Shown here in pieces: positions 24,434-36,080 of a stretch of DNA of 64,000 nucleotides; position 1 is the stretch's first letter, and each line of letters starts with the position of its first letter. The position numbers and the translations under genes were made by a program. Under the pieces are notes generated by a model. That model was not told the DNA's origin, searched no databases, and saw only the letters and a program-made list of their open reading frames with translations. Source of the stretch: Vitrella brassicaformis (taxonomy: Eukaryota; Sar; Vitrellaceae); NCBI GenBank assembly GCA_001179505.1, contig CDMY01000791.1, forward strand, positions 157,487-221,486, read 5' to 3'.

Positions 24434-26241
24434 GATTCATCATCCACTGTGACGCCATCCATCCATTCATTCATTGCGGGTTTCTTCCTTCACACATACA
24501 AACAGCTGTTGTATCGAGGACGTCGGTCGCTCCATCATGGCTGTCCCGTCGCCGTCAACGCCCCAGAAGGCCCCCGTCACGCCCCACTCGGACATCAGTG
24601 GCGTCACGCCGTCCTCTTCACCCCCTCCCTCCCCCACCCACCCCCCCAGCAGCGTCGCCACCGTGTCCATAGTCGTCAAGGGTATCGCACGGCTGCGCAA
24701 CGGCAAGGGGCAGAACAAGACCGAGGAGGAGGTGGCGGGCTGGGCCATCGAGTGGGTCAAGCCAAAACGGGCCTTCTACAAACTCATCTACCGGGGGAAA
24801 CCGATGCCTGTGGTGAGCACATTGACGTCACCCGTCCAGCCAGCCAGCCAGAGAATTCACACGTTTGTTTCCGTCTGTTAACGGCTGTGTGCAGTACTTC
24901 CGTGTGGGTGAGGCTCGTGACATCGTGAAGCGGTGGCGGTGCGATGATGTGGTGGAGGTGGTCATCCGCAAGTCGAGGTTCTTCGGCTGCGAGAAGGAGG
25001 TAATCCTCGCAAAACCCGACACCTGCGGGCGCTCTGAGGACTGCGAAAGGGACGGCATCTGGAAGACACTCGTGGCTAACGTGCTCGTGGAGTACCAGGG
25101 CCAGCACCTGGTGGGCGAGCTGGTGCGGCCGTCGCTGCGTCGCTGGTGCGTGTCCCACTCCGCAGTTGCCTACTTCCTCTCTCGCAAGGCCAACTGGGAC
25201 CTGTCGTCCACCAGCAGAGGCAGCGCATCCACCATTGCCACTCCGCCAGGTGGGCAGGCACTGACAGACAGACGCACCATAGCACAACCAACCGACATCG
25301 CTGCGCGTGTGTGTGTGTTTCAAGGCAATGCTATGCCGCTGATGCCCCATCCCCCCACGCCCACAACGGTCTGTCTGAGCAGCCCCCTCAGCCACCGCAC
25401 CCTCGCCCTTCGCCGAGGCATCAGCACCCAGTCCACTGTCGTCTCCTCCGTGCACCACCCGCCACACCGCTCTCTCACCAGAACCAACACCATGTCGTCG
25501 GCCACATCGTCCGGCCCCCCGGCCCCACAAAACAATAATGAGGGCGACGCTGGCGTCCCGCACATCGACACGGCCGCCACGGAGGTGCGGCCGTCGGACA
25601 GCAAGGGCTCGGTCCACTTCAGAGCCCAGAATAGCCTCATTCCGACCAACAGTGAGGACGAGGCGGCCAAGAGTGAGCCTGACGAGCATGACGAGACCCA
25701 CGGGCTGATGGCCAGGGCCCCCAAGGCCAGCTCCAGTCTACTTCAACGACGGCAGACGGGCGGCCGGGCGCTTCAACGACGACAGACGGGCGGCCGGGAG
25801 TTGGGACGAGCTGTGGCGCCCCGATCCAACGTCAAGGAGGTGCCGGGTGTGCTCACCCAGCCGGCGTCGCCAGCGTGCCGTGGCAGCAGCCCCAGTAGCG
25901 GGGATGGGGCCTCCCGGCCGGCCACCGCGCTGCTTCCCCGGGCGTATTCGATGTGTCAGTCGCCTCCCCCGCCCCCCCGCAACGTCATCCTGCACGCTCG
26001 CGGCCTCAACCTGTTTGGCCGTATCATGGAGGAAGAGGAACAGGAGCATGAGCAGGAGGAGAGGGGGGACGAGGCGTCCAGCCAGGCGTCGCCCCAGCCC
26101 AGCTCGCAGCCGGCATCGCCCGAGCCCTGCGGGTCACGCCCTATAGAGCCGATCATCACACGGATTGGTTCGGGCAACATAGCCATTGGCCCTGCCCGGC
26201 ATCTGGTGCTGCCGGGAATTGTCAAAAGGGCGAGGGTGTGA
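23970..26241 (+). CDS. Unrecognised protein with N-myristoylation/palmitoylation-type start
   Basis: Exons 23970-24388, 24506-24812, 24895-25249 and 25325-26241; 665 aa. The N-terminus MGCSQSRRKD has Gly2, Cys3 and Ser6, the pattern for N-myristoylation plus palmitoylation, so membrane anchoring is likely. A Cys/His-containing region (ICAHLTHK, VHGCKHGK, KARWHVKKGRG) and a mixed alpha/beta region (VSIVVKGIARL, YFRVGEARDIVKRW, VEVVIRKSRFFG) follow. The C-terminal third is Ser/Pro/Glu-rich and probably disordered. I recognise no domain family. The intron 25250-25324 is 75 bases, stop-free and in frame, so a retained form is possible. Confidence 0.75.
25741..25800 (+). repeat. 30-base tandem duplication
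   Basis: Two adjacent 30-base units differ at a few positions and encode LQRRQTGGR(A/E)-type decamers in the disordered tail of the MGCSQS protein. Confidence 0.9.
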
Positions 26242-27527
26242 AGGAGTCAATGAATGACCAGCGAACTAGGCTGCCTCGTGTCTTGTTTTGTACCCTGTCG
26301 TGTTTGTCATTGTGTGAGTGCATTCACCATGTGTGTGTGGGTGGGGGTGTGATGTGCGTGTGGGGTGCAACACGCACAAGCTGTGGAGAGTGTCGCTGCG
26401 TGTCTACGGTGGCCAATTTCCTTTATGATGATGATGACATGACCGTTTTTTGGCTCTCAGTGCGTTTTTCCCTCGAGCCCGTGTCGATCGATCGATTGGT
26501 CCCCTCTCAGACGCCCAGACGGATGGGTGGTCGACTCGACTAGTAGGGTGGGATGCTGGCTAATATATGGGGGGAGGGATGGAGGGGATTGGGGGAGGGA
26601 GGGGGTTGGGGGAGGGGGGCTTGCAGTGTGTGGTTGTCTCGCTAAGAGGGTCCGTCCGTCCGTCAGTCAGTCAGTCACCGACATGCTTGGGCGGGGCGTC
26701 GAGTGCTCAAGCCTCTGTTGCTATTTGTAGAGGCCCTCTTGTCCATGGATTGATGGATGGATGGATGGATGCGTCTGTCTTTCTTTTTGGATGAAGTCTT
26801 GGCTACTGCCCGCACGTCGACTCATCGTCTCGCCTTCTCTGCCTCTGTCGTGCTCCCTTCTCTGCCTCTGTGTCGTGCTCTCTTTCTCTTTCTCTCTCTG
26901 AAAGGGCGGCGCAAGTGGCGGGGAGGTTTTCAAGCAGCACGTGGCTATGTGGATAGCGGAAAACTATGCGGGATCCATCCGCCATTTTTCCGCTCCTGTC
27001 TCACATGCCTTCTGGCCTCCCTCCCTGCCATGCATGTGTCACGTGTGTGTCGGTGGGTGTATCTATTGGTCGAGGGATTGTGTGCGCGCGTGTGTGTGTG
27101 TGTGTGTGTGTGTGCAGCGGGGGAGAGAGGAAGAGAGGCAGTCGAGCTTGTATGTGCTGCATGTCTGTCTGTCTCTGTGCACGCGTGTGTGTATTTTTGC
27201 TGAAGCGAGCACTGGCCGTCGAGGTCCGACCGAAAAGGCCGACAGCCCATGTCATGTCATGCGCATGTGTGTGTGAATACAATACAACATACATACATGG
27301 TATGAGTTTGCCCGGTGGTGTGATGGCCCGAGAGAGTGCTCGCGTTTTCTAGTGCGTGTCCGTCCCACTCACTGTGTGTGCACACCGATGACAATTGTCG
27401 GACTACTTGTACAACCCAATAAATAAATGGATTCATCCAATGTGTGTGGCCATCCAATCGCAAGGGTTTGCAGGGTCCTGGGTTTTCGAGACCCTGGGAT
27501 AATCTGATCCAACCACCTCCACCAAAG
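26242..27527. other. Gene-free region with G/T-rich repeats
   Basis: No supported gene. It holds G-rich stretches (26565-26625), ggat repeats (26745-26772) and a (TG)n run at 27090-27114. The right part must contain the promoter of the small membrane protein that starts at 27528. Confidence 0.6.
27090..27114. repeat. (GT)n microsatellite
   Basis: About twelve GT units in an intergenic region. Confidence 0.95.
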
Positions 27528-27946
27528 ATGTTGCGTCTGACTCCGGCTGCCCGGCTGGGTGCTTTGCACCTGAGCGGCGCTCGTCTGGTCCAGGCGTCTG
27601 CTCCGCGTTTCGTGCACACGTCGGGGAAGCGCCTGAGTTCGTACGGCAGCGGTGCGATTGGCGTGCGCATCGGTACGTACATCACCAACTTCTACTTTCC
27701 GTTCGCCGCCGTATCCGCGTTTCTGCTCCTCATCTTCATCCCGGGATACAAGTGGGTCAGGGCCGAGATAGAGAACTGGCTCGATGTAAGCTGAGCTGCA
27801 ACGACATCACACTACACCACACTACACACACTGCACAAAGGCCAACAAACAGCGTCACAGCTACAGCCTCTCATGTCGGTGCTGATTGGCTGTGTTTCTG
27901 TGTGTGTGCGTGTGTGGTGCAGGAGAGACGCGGAGACAATTTCTGA
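27528..27946 (+). CDS. Small mitochondrial-type single-TM protein
   Basis: Exons 27528-27785 and 27923-27946; 93 aa. The first ~35 residues are rich in Arg, Ala, Leu and Ser with no acids (MLRLTPAARLG, RFVHTSGKRLSS), typical of a mitochondrial presequence. One TM helix follows (FAAVSAFLLLIFIPGY), then a charged tail (WVRAEIENWLDERRGDNF). The size and layout suit a supernumerary subunit of a respiratory complex or of ATP synthase, but I cannot name which. It stands alone on its strand, outside the head-to-head pattern of its neighbours. Confidence 0.7.
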
Positions 27947-28592
27947 CTGATTGTCAGAGGTGTGCCACAGGTGCGCGGTGGGAAACGGATCATGTGAGGG
28001 AATTCTTTCGACGGGCGGGCGGGAGGGAGGAGGGAGGGGGTGCAGTTGCGCGTGGGTGAAGGGAAGCCCATGGCAGGCTATGCGGTTGAGTGTGGTGTGT
28101 GGCTGTACGTACAATGATTGCCGTTTGTGCGTCTGACCTGACGTGCGCATGTCCGGACAAGAGCAGACAGTGCCTCCCTTCTATCCTCCTTGTGTGTGTA
28201 CTGACTGGGAGGGAGGGAGGGAGCTTTCAACATGTGAGCGAGAGCGTTTTCCTCTCTGCTGCAGTTGCGTGTGAGGCAACAACACAACACCATCATGACG
28301 CTGGCTGGCTGTGTCGTGTCGTGTCGTGTCGTGTCGTGTCGTGTCGTGAAGGAACCATTCGTTCGTCAGTAGATCAGATCAAAACACTGACGAGAGTCAT
28401 GACCACAAGACACACACATACATATCAACCGGCACACGCCGGGGTCTTTCACAAGCATACAATGCATGCAGCCATCCACTCATTCACTCGTTCTCAATTA
28501 CGCAGCACCACCACCATACGAACAGATGGCTGCCCTCCGACCGACACACGCACCACCCATACACACCCAGCCCAACCCAAGCGTCCATCACA
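27947..28592. other. Intergenic region between two 3' ends
   Basis: No gene is seen. It includes ggga runs and a pentanucleotide (GTGTC)n repeat at 28311-28348. Confidence 0.6.
28311..28348. repeat. (GTGTC)n pentanucleotide microsatellite
   Basis: Seven or more perfect units lie between the small membrane protein gene and the coiled-coil gene. Confidence 0.95.
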
Positions 28593-31500
28593 TCACCGCA
28601 CGTCCCCCTCGTTGCTGCCCTGCCCCCTGCTCTGAGACTCCGCAGAGGGCGAGCCCCACTCTTGAGTGCCCGTCGTCTGAGCACCAAACCGGACCTCGCG
28701 GCTGGGGCTGTCGTCCTCTCTTTTGGCGTATGGCCGGTGATGCAAGCCGACGTCGATGCGCATCCCATCCCACCCACTGGGTGCCGATGGCGACCATTCC
28801 TCGGCTGCCTGTGGGGGAGGGGGGGCCGAGCGGTGGACAGCTGCTGGAGCTTGCTTGCGCACGCCCGTTGCCATCAGCTGATTCACTGCATTCTCCAGGG
28901 CCTCCTGCATTTAGACAAACATATTCATGATCATGAGCAAGCGGCTGGGCTGCTCGCGGCGCTTGGGTGGGAGGATGATACCTGGTCCGCGTGAATGGGC
29001 GTGTCCTCTGCGTGCTGCAGGTTGCCCGCGTAGAAGGTGTTGGTGAGCTCCACCAGGTTGCTCCTGTACTTGACGAGGCTGTGGAGGTCTGCCTGCAGCC
29101 GCTTGACGTCCTCGCTGTGCCTGAGTGGTGGAAGGACACACAGACAGCAGAGTGGGGCGGTGCGTGGCTGTGACATGGCTGTGTGGGTGAGTAGGTGGGT
29201 GGCCCTGTCCCTGTTCGACCGATCGACTCTATCCCATCCCTCACTTGTGCTTGGAGTCGCTGAGTGCCATCTGCAGCCTGTCGACAGTGGATGTGCTGGC
29301 GGCGAGCAGCTTTGCGTATCCGTCGATCTCGCTCTTGACCTTGGCCAATGTCGCCTGGGATCGTTCGCTCTGCTCCTGATCGGTAGGTAGATGAGACGGA
29401 TATTTTAACCAACCAAGCCACACATACACCATCCATCTCGTCTCGTCTCGTCTCGTCTCGTCTCGGCCCTGCTACCTTAAGTGCGTTGTGTGCCTTCCTG
29501 GCCTCGGTCTTGTAGTACTCAAGCTCGTCTTTAACGCTTTTGAGCTCGCCCTGTGTCCACACACATGCAGCCATCCCGTCACAACTTACAAAAGTCACCT
29601 GTCCAATCCAATCCCGACAAGTGCCCAGGTGTCACTGACCTTGGCCTGGATGACTTGTGCCTCTAGCTTCTGTTTGTCCCGGTCGTCTCCGTTGAGCATT
29701 GGCGTCCTGGCCCCCTTGGACAGCTGGGCGATGGCCGATTCGAGCTGGGCGTTCTTGACCGACAGCTGACGGATCGTCTGGGTCCGCACGTTGATCTCGC
29801 GATTCAGACGCTCCACGTCACTGCCCCAGTCGAAGTCTACGCATAAGCCCACGCGGACAGCCAAGCAGACATGCAGTGCAGGGAGGGGAGGGGTGTGTTG
29901 GTGCGTGCGAGGCTGAGGACAGCGTCGTGAGCCCGGTGGCCTACTTGTGGACACTTTGCCCATGTCTCGCAGGCTTTTGTTGGTCGCCGCTTCACTCGCC
30001 TGCAGGCACGTGCGCACGGACCACAGGGGGGCGGGTGGGGTGAAAGGACTGAGGGTGTGTGTAGTGTGCCCCTGTGTACCTGTAGTGTCGCCACCACACG
30101 CTCCAGCCGCTCCTTTTCGGCCACGGCCGCCTCGTGCTGCAGCCATCCATCCATCCATCCATCCATGCCGCCACATCGGGCACACCAGATGCAATTCACC
30201 ACAGTGCCCTCCCTTCCTTTGCTCATTTCCTGTCAGTCCAGTCGCCCCCCCGTACCATTTTGATGGCTCTGTTTTTCTCGGTGACGGCTTCCTCCAATTT
30301 GTGCTTCATCTCATCATGTGCCTGGTTCATCTCGCCGGCCACCTCGCCCTCCATCTCCCCGCCGGGCGACGACCCACCCTCCACCCTCACCATCTGCAGC
30401 TCCTCTGTCAGATTCAGCATCTGGTCCGTCAGCTCCTCTATCGTACGGTCCTTCTCGGCCACCTCACCACGGAGCCGCTGCACCTCGCTGGCCGTGTCGG
30501 TGTCAGCGGGGCCGTGGGCGTTGGGCAGTGGCTGTGTGCCCTGCTGCTCCCGTAGAGTGCGGAGCTGCTCTTCGTACGACTGCACGACCTTGCGCCTGGT
30601 GGAGGCACACGAAGGGAGAGAAAGAAGGCGGTGCATGATTTTGCGTCTCGCGCTGTGCGTGTGTGATGAGGTCACATACATTTCTTGTTGGTGGAGCTGG
30701 TCCTTCTCGTCGAGCTTTCGCTGCCATCTGAAGGCCTCCTTGCTGTCCGGCTGAGAGGGATCGCTGCCGCCGCCCATGCCGTGCCTGTCAAAAGGGAGAG
30801 CGACATAGATACACACACACACACACACACACTGGCGCGTCCACGCCGTCTTTGTGAAGTGAGTGCCATCGCTCACAGCTTTGTCGTTTGTAGCTGCGCG
30901 CTAAGCTCCTCGATGCGTGCTGACCTGAGAGACGTTCGTCAAATGAAGAGCACGTGTGTATGGAATCGATGTCGGCAGTGCAGGAACGGCTGCTCACTTG
31001 TCGCTGTTGGCCTGGCGCAGCTCCTCTATCTCTCGTTGCAGCTCCCGGATGGCCCTGGAACATTTAACAGGAGAACAAGTGCCAGCTGATCGTGTTGTGT
31101 TGTCTGCCTGTCGACAAGGTGGGATGGCGGGCCCTTCCCTACTGCCTTACCCCGGCTCCGGTGCAGCACCTCTGGCAGACAGCCATCCCCAAACGAGTTC
31201 AGTTCAGTGGTCGGTCAGTGAAAGGCTGAACGTCTTGTCTTGCTGGTCTTCTTGTACTGTGGGCAGCTTACGTGTCATTGCGTCGGAGTGTTTCGTTCTC
31301 GTCCTGGAGCTGTTTGAGCTGCTCCTCCAGGTCAGCCACCTGGTCCTGAAGCGACGATATGTCCCCACGCCTGAGCACATGCCACACACACGGGTGCGGA
31401 GACAGCGATCGGTCCCTGTGCCTGTGCAGTGCAGTGCAGTGGGCATCCCCCATGGCTATACGTACGTACCTGGGGTCCTCATTCAGCTCGTATGCCAGCT

Positions 31501-32766
31501 GGTCCTCGAGCTTCTTGACCTGGTCACGAAGCTTCGCTATCTCCTCCGCATCACCACTGTTGCTCACAACACACACAAGCCACAGAAATACAGAAAAAAA
31601 TGACATGAATGGATTGGCTGGTATTGCGCCTGCCTGCCAGCCTGCCTGCCTGTGTAGGCACCTGTCGGTTGTGGCTGCGTGTGCTGCTGCGGTGCTGGCG
31701 GCGAGTGCAAGCTGCAGTTCCTTGACCTTGCCCCGCTCCCTCTCCAGCTCCCCCTCGAGCGCCTTGTCCTGTGCCGTCCCCTGCGCCAGCTGCTCCTCCA
31801 AGTCAGACACCATCTCACGCAAATGTGCAACCTCAGCAGCACTGTTTTAACCAACAGAGAAAACAGGAATCGAATCCATCGTGTAAGTAAAGGTCGTGTC
31901 GCTCGCTTCTCGTATGTGTTAGTGGGTGGTCGCGTCGCAGACAGTGACTAAGTAAGTACCTGTTGCCCTCCGGACCAGCGGACAGCGCTGCCTGAGACAG
32001 ACGATTGTGACAGAAGACGGATACCTGTTTGTGTACGAGCCGCGGTTGTGCAGTGCACGCCCACCTTTAGGTTGTCCCGTTCTCTGGTGATGGAATTGAG
32101 CTCCTCGCGCCTGGTGGACGGAGGGTGGACGATAGACAAGAGAGTGCACAATCACGATCGCCTTCCTGGCTGCTTGGTGGCTCCGGATACCTACCTCTGT
32201 TTCTCGCTGTCTTCATTTTCCTGTAGCAGGCGCTTCAGATGCTGACTCTCCGCACGCAGCATCTCGAGCTCAGACTCATGCTCACTGACAGACAGATGGA
32301 TGGACAAACGCACACATCACATCGCACATTGGGTGCTTGGTCTGCTTGCTCTCTCGCCTGTCCTTACTTACACAGATCTGGTGGATGCTTTGTGGAGGTG
32401 CTCCATCTCTTTGTTGAGGCTGCCGACGAGCTTGACCTGCTCCTCCAGGAGCGTCTTGTTGCGCGCCGAAGTCTCGCGCTGGTCGTCAAGCTCCTCCTGC
32501 AGCGCCTGATTCTCAATCTGCAGTTGCGCAACGAGATCTACCCAGCACACACACAGACATCACCACACGAAGAGCAAACACGTCAGCCACTCCGACGAAT
32601 GGAGCCAGATGTCCGCCCGCCTACCTTTTGCTTGTCGCAGGTCGCCGACTTCGCTGTAGTTGACCGGTTCCGACACGACGGACATGTCATCCTTGATCGT
32701 GACGGTCTTCTTGTCCTTCTTGCTCGACGACGAGGTGCTGAACAACTTCATTCCTCCAAGGTTCAT
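28593..32766 (-). CDS. Long coiled-coil protein, 19 small exons
   Basis: Exons 32625-32766, 32372-32537, 32195-32284, 32065-32110, 31960-31991, 31662-31841, 31470-31556, 31272-31370, 30998-31054, 30877-30924, 30680-30784, 30256-30595, 30080-30136, 29945-29999, 29640-29836, 29476-29550, 29245-29375, 28982-29120 and 28593-28904; 785 aa with all phases consistent. After a basic N-terminus (SSSSKKDKKTVTIKDD) almost all of residues 50-680 are heptad-like helix (ELDDQRETSARNKTLLEEQV, LRDQVKKLEDQLAYEL, QLKQLQDENETLRRNDT). The C-terminal 100 residues are Pro/Ser/Gly-rich. Family and location are unknown; cytoskeletal, basal-body or tethering roles are possible. Many exons hold whole heptads, which may reflect growth by exon duplication. 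Confidence 0.85.
29436..29465. repeat. (TCTCG)n pentanucleotide microsatellite in intron
   Basis: Six units lie within the intron 29376-29475 of the coiled-coil gene. It is the same pentamer class as the (GTGTC)n run at 28311. Confidence 0.95.
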
Positions 32767-33067
32767 CTGCTTATTGCTATGACGCGTTGGGTCCAAGATC
32801 TGCCAGTCCGGCTTAAATTTCCAATGTCTGTGTCTGTCTCTCCGTTTGTCCTTCCTCCTCGTTCTCCGACGAATAAGCTCGCAGAGAGGAAGAGGTTAGA
32901 GAGGGCGACACGAAACGGAAGTGCCAACCGCAGGAGAATAGTGGCCCCGCCGTTATAACTGCAGTCGAGCGTTTCGAACATCGCCGCGCTCCAGCAAAAC
33001 AGCCTGCCGCCAAGCTTTCTTTCTCTCGAGAATTTTCCTTCACCGCACACAGCCGCTCTTGATCGTC
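32767..33067. promoter_or_regulatory. Divergent promoter region with AGCTCGCA motif
   Basis: These 301 bases separate the coiled-coil gene from the secreted PAN gene. The octamer AGCTCGCA at 32877-32884 recurs in other divergent spacers of this window. Confidence 0.4.
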
Positions 33068-34928
33068 ATGAAGGTCTTGGCGCTGATCCTCTCCCTCTGC
33101 CTGAGCGCCGCTGTTGCCCAGCAGCAGCAGCAGCAGCAGAGCTCCACCGCTGAGAAGGACCCTCACGCCAGCTGGTGCCACGAGTGGGTGTCTCGCGCCG
33201 TGGTGGAGGTGAACCCGAAGGCCAAGGTGAACAACCTCAAGCTGCCCAAGGAAGCCCACAAATCCCCGCACGCGTGTCGCCTCGCCTGCGCTGAGGCGGA
33301 GGAGTGCTCCTTCTTCGCCTTCAGCCACAAGGAGGAGCAGTCCTGCGCCCTCCTCACGAACGCCAAGGGCAGCAAACTCTCCTTCGGGGGAGAGGGCATC
33401 GTCGGACCCAAGGAGTGCACACGTACGTCAACCAGCCACGGACAGACAGGCAGACAGACAGATGTGTCTCAGCATCATCGTACACGTGTCTCTCTGGTTA
33501 TGGTCCTGCCTGTCTGCCTGCCTTTGTGTTGTGTCTGGTGCGGTGCAGTCATGAGCCACCAGCCTCCAGCTTTGCCCCTCATCGACTCGTGGGACTTCGA
33601 GTTCACCAACCCCTTTAAGGGGAAAATCTCTGCCCGCCTGGAGTACTTGGGCCCCGAGCACGAGCAGAATGGACCCAAGCAGGACGACGAACCCGACGGC
33701 AGCAGGATTGCCGTCCGCAACAAGTGCGGCTCAACCACCGTCAGCTTCGTAAGCAGCCATCCAACCATACATACCATCCAACACACCACGAAACACCACA
33801 CCAACACGTCAGTCACATCACATTCCTTTCTTCCTTCCCCTCTCTACTCTTCCCTTCTTCCTTCCCCTCTCTACTCTACCCTCTCCCTCCCTCCCTCCCC
33901 CTACAGGCTGTCCGCGTCACCATCCAGGACAATGACACGCAGTACCACCTCGGTAAGCTGGCCGGCGGGCAGGCGGGAGGACATCACATCCACCTCTTTA
34001 CTTACAGTTGGTCTGGCTGCTGTGCTGCCATGTGTGTTGTGGGTCAGGTTTCTTCCGTGTCCGGCCGGGTGAGACTCGTGTTGTCGACGTTGTGGAGGGC
34101 GATGGAAAACGAGTCGTCGTGTGGTTCGACATCGGTGGGCAGCCAACACTCGACACAGACCCCAGCCCCCAACCCCGCCATGTCTGTCTGTCTGTCTGGT
34201 GTCTGTGTGTCTGCTGTCGTGTGCCTGTGCGTTTGTGTCTGTGTTCGTGTCAGCGGGGGATCGTAAGATCGGCGATGGCAATAACGTGAGCAACGGCATC
34301 GGCGACACGGCCATCCTGCTCGAGCGGGGTGGCAGCGACACGGACAAAATCTGCGTGGCCCAGCCTTTCCGCCCCTACAACATCGCCCGTGGCGCCTTTC
34401 CAAGGGACTGTCCCGGCAGAAGGTAGGCGGCACTACACACAGCTGTTCGGTGCACAGCATATCGGTGCTGCATGTGTGTTGTGCGTGTGGCAATAGGTTC
34501 TGGGGTCTTGGCATCCCTCCGTCGGAGGGGACGTGGTTCAACGGGTTCGACACGGATGGGACCATCGACCAGTGCACACTCCTCACGGAGCGCCGGTGCA
34601 CTCTGCTTGCGGTGAGGGAGGGAGGGAGATAGGGAGGGAGGGAGGGAAGGAAAGGCAGCCGAGCCGGCCACAGACAAGAGGCAGGCACCTTTTCATCTGC
34701 TCTGTCACTCATTTATTTCAGGGCGACCCCGGATTCGTGGACGGCGCCGAGTTTGGGCTGGGCAGGTCAGTGATCAGACACACACACAGAAACAGGAGGG
34801 CCTGATATGGCTTCGTGTGTGCGTGTGCGTCGTGTTGTGTGGGTGGAAACAGAAATAACAGAGCCCGCATCACGCTGGGCCGTGATGGCACCGTTAGCGA
34901 CCCCGACACCTTCGACGAAGACTGCTGA
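33068..34928 (+). CDS. Secreted PAN/apple-domain protein
   Basis: Eight exons: 33068-33422, 33549-33748, 33907-33952, 34048-34134, 34254-34422, 34497-34611, 34722-34765 and 34853-34928; 363 aa. A clear signal peptide (MKVLALILSLCLSAAVAQ) is followed by a short Gln tract and a PAN-like domain (WCHEWV, PHACRLACAEAEECSFFAFSHKEEQSCALLT). The rest (IDSWDFEFTNPFKGKI, VRVTIQDNDTQYHLGFFRV, KICVAQPF, WFNGFDTDGTIDQCTLLTERRCTLLAGDPGF) is mixed beta with several Cys and belongs to no family I can name. Secretion is well supported. A wall or surface-matrix role is inferred from the PAN domain, which also occurs in the multi-lectin gene. Confidence 0.8.
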
Positions 34929-36080
34929 GCCACCCCAGGCATATCCAACGAATGCACCCCCATACGTACAGGCAAGCATCGCAACTACGCCCATCAAAGA
35001 CCTGCACGCCCATCTGTCTGTCTCTTCTCTCTTTGCCTGCCGGCCGTTGTCAGATCGGCAGCTACCTATCGCAATGATCGCGACGCAATCAAATGAGATG
35101 CGATATTTGTGTCTCCCTCCCCTGTTGGTGTCCACACACATATATAGACACACACACACACAGAGCATCCACACGGGTGGGCTACACTGGGGCCTTCTGG
35201 TCTTACACACATCTCAGCTCGGCCACCGGATGCGCCCATTTTCGTCAGAGGGCTCTGGTGGTTGGGTACAGTACTGACAGCATGATAACTGACTGCCTTG
35301 TGTGTGTGCGTGTGTGTGGTGCATCCGTACTTGCCTTCCCTTTTCATAGATAGATAGCATCTGTCCATCCCATCCTGGTGGCAAAGTCTCTTTCCTGTGT
35401 ACTGCTGCTGCTGCCCTTTGCAATTAGCTGTCTGTATTTGTCTTGTCCGTCTGCATATGTATGTAGTGTCTGGCTGGTGTCGGTGATTTCGCACGCAGAC
35501 AGCCGCCTTCCCCCCGCCCGCCCAGCCAGCCAGCCAGCCAGGAGGAACGAATTTTGGGTCTTCGTTCATCGCATGCGAATGTCTGCATGTGTCTGTAGGG
35601 ATATACCGCTGTATACACACAGACAGGCTCGTCGTTAGCTGTGTGCTGTTTTTGATGGGTTGAATGAATACATCAGCTGTCTTCCCACCCTCCCTCCCCT
35701 CCCAATTTTCGCACTGCATGGTGAACGGGTACCGTAGACATTCATTCAACGCGGCTTCGGTCGCCCAGTCAGTCGTGCATGCGATGCGTCTTCCCTCCCC
35801 AATTTGTGTAGATAGAGAGGTCTTCATTTCATGGACGGACGAGTGTGTATATATCTTGTGTGTGCGAGGAGACGGAAGAAGAGACATACCTATGAATGAA
35901 CGAGGATCGTGTCTATAATATGTCGACGAGCATTGAATTCCACGCATTCATCACCATGGACCTAGCTGGTCAACCAGCAACGGCCATCCATCCATCCATG
36001 CAGCATGGCATGTCTGTGTCTGTCACATGAACCACACGTCTGGATGCTCCCCTGGTCCGCTGGCTGGCGAGGTCAGTCGG
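34929..36080. other. Gene-free region between two 3' ends
   Basis: No supported gene. It is less GC-rich than the coding parts, with scattered ataga, ccagc and catcc repeats. The only long ORF crosses several of these repeats and shows no domain. Confidence 0.6.

Noticed and set aside
34929..36080. Minus-strand ORF 35066-35947 as a gene
   Set aside because: It uses repeat-rich sequence with no recognisable domain and would overlap the 3' flanks of two good genes.
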